A DNA stretch of 64,000 bases from CAJINA01 sp964636125. GTDB lineage: Bacteria; Desulfobacterota; Desulfobacteria; Desulfobacterales; CAJINA01. Shown here piece after piece: positions 63,708 through 64,000 of the stretch (positions are counted from its first letter, which is position 1; the number at the start of each line of letters is the position of its first letter). The notes beneath the pieces are model-generated. The model worked only from the letters and a program-made list of their open reading frames with translations. It had not been told where the DNA came from and did not search any database. The position numbers were made by a program, and so were the translations under genes. Location of the stretch: the NCBI GenBank assembly GCA_964636125.1, contig CAZWPX010000009.1:34842-98841 (forward strand), in the 5' to 3' direction.

Positions 63708-64000
63708 CTACACACCTTTCTGGGGACGCATATCGGCCTTGTCGATTCCGGCAATGGCAACCGGCTTCTTCATGGCATCGCGGCGAAAGGGTTCGCCCAG
63801 CTCCTTATTGTTCAACACTTCGATGAAGGTGGACTTGCCTTCTTCCATCTGGGCCTTGATGGCAGTATTCAGTTTCTCGGTCAGGTCATCCATTTTGTTG
63901 ACTTGGACACCTTCCATGCCGCACGCTTTGGCGATGCCGGCATACGAGACATTGGTGTCAAGCTCGGTACCCACAAAGTTGTCATCATACCATAAGGTGG
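63708..64000 (-). CDS. xsc: Sulfoacetaldehyde acetyltransferase (C-terminal part)
   Basis: The last 97 codons of a ThDP enzyme; the rest lies beyond the right edge. VGTELDTNVSYAGIAKACGM, then GKSTFIEVLNN and KELGEPFRRDAMKKP match the Xsc C-terminus, where GDPFRRDAL is nearly invariant. Xsc converts sulfoacetaldehyde and phosphate into acetyl phosphate and sulfite. It is the upstream member of the xsc-tpa-ald-gntR set, 68 bases before tpa. Other ThDP enzymes cannot be fully excluded from this fragment. Confidence 0.78.
   Translation of the reverse strand, partial: TLWYDDNFVGTELDTNVSYAGIAKACGMEGVQVNKMDDLTEKLNTAIKAQMEEGKSTFIEVLNNKELGEPFRRDAMKKPVAIAGIDKADMRPQKGV

Overview
The window reads like a chromosomal segment from a Gram-negative, probably anaerobic, sulfate-reducing member of Desulfobacterota (former Deltaproteobacteria). 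Evidence: LpxC (lipid A synthesis), an NtrY/NtrX-like pair next to a DUF4390 protein, many PAS/receiver hybrid kinases, an ACR3 arsenite pump, and a taurine route (xsc-tpa-ald) that frees sulfite. GC is moderately high and even, except in one AT-richer island at about 28.2-35.2 kb. No tRNA, rRNA or CRISPR array is seen.

Layout. 0-5.9 kb: housekeeping genes (end of a zinc metallopeptidase, a short Rho-like factor, D-amino acid aminotransferase, a receiver-PATAN regulator, MutM, AroH chorismate mutase) and an MFS transporter remnant. 6-14 kb: an MMPL/RND transporter, an unusual EcsC-like/Fe-S fusion, an outer-membrane barrel, a DUF3795 protein and a GlxA-type AraC regulator, with palindromic intergenic elements between them. 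14.5-17.3 kb: a TrpXYZ-type ABC importer. 17.4-20.4 kb: a class V aminotransferase and an autoregulated padR-fetA-fetB operon. 20.5-27.7 kb: a tandem CDP-alcohol phosphotransferase, an FHA-Ser/Thr kinase with repeated acidic threonine motifs, ACR3, a SYLF protein and a TerB-like protein.

28.2-36.7 kb: an accessory island between two copies of comM/yifB. The left copy is truncated, the right one full length, and they share an 857-bp block that appears identical. Inside are an IS200/IS605 tnpA, two REP-associated (RAYT) transposases, a PD-(D/E)XK nuclease-like protein, an MNT antitoxin with a wrecked HepT toxin, and small ORFs. 37-46.7 kb: lpxC, DUF4390, ntrY-ntrX-like, rsmD, coaD, a DUF368 protein, pcm and an RCK potassium channel.

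46.7-57 kb: tryptophan synthesis. A leader peptide with four consecutive Trp codons and an attenuator precede trpE-G-D-C-F on the + strand. trpB-trpA lie on the - strand behind a GntR/UTRA regulator and converge on trpF, with a response regulator and a hybrid kinase between. 57-60.2 kb: two overlapping sensor-kinase genes. 60.3-64 kb: a - strand operon xsc (cut by the window edge)-tpa-ald-gntR. Tpa moves the amino group of taurine to pyruvate, Ald regenerates pyruvate, and Xsc converts sulfoacetaldehyde to acetyl phosphate and sulfite, which a sulfite reducer could respire.
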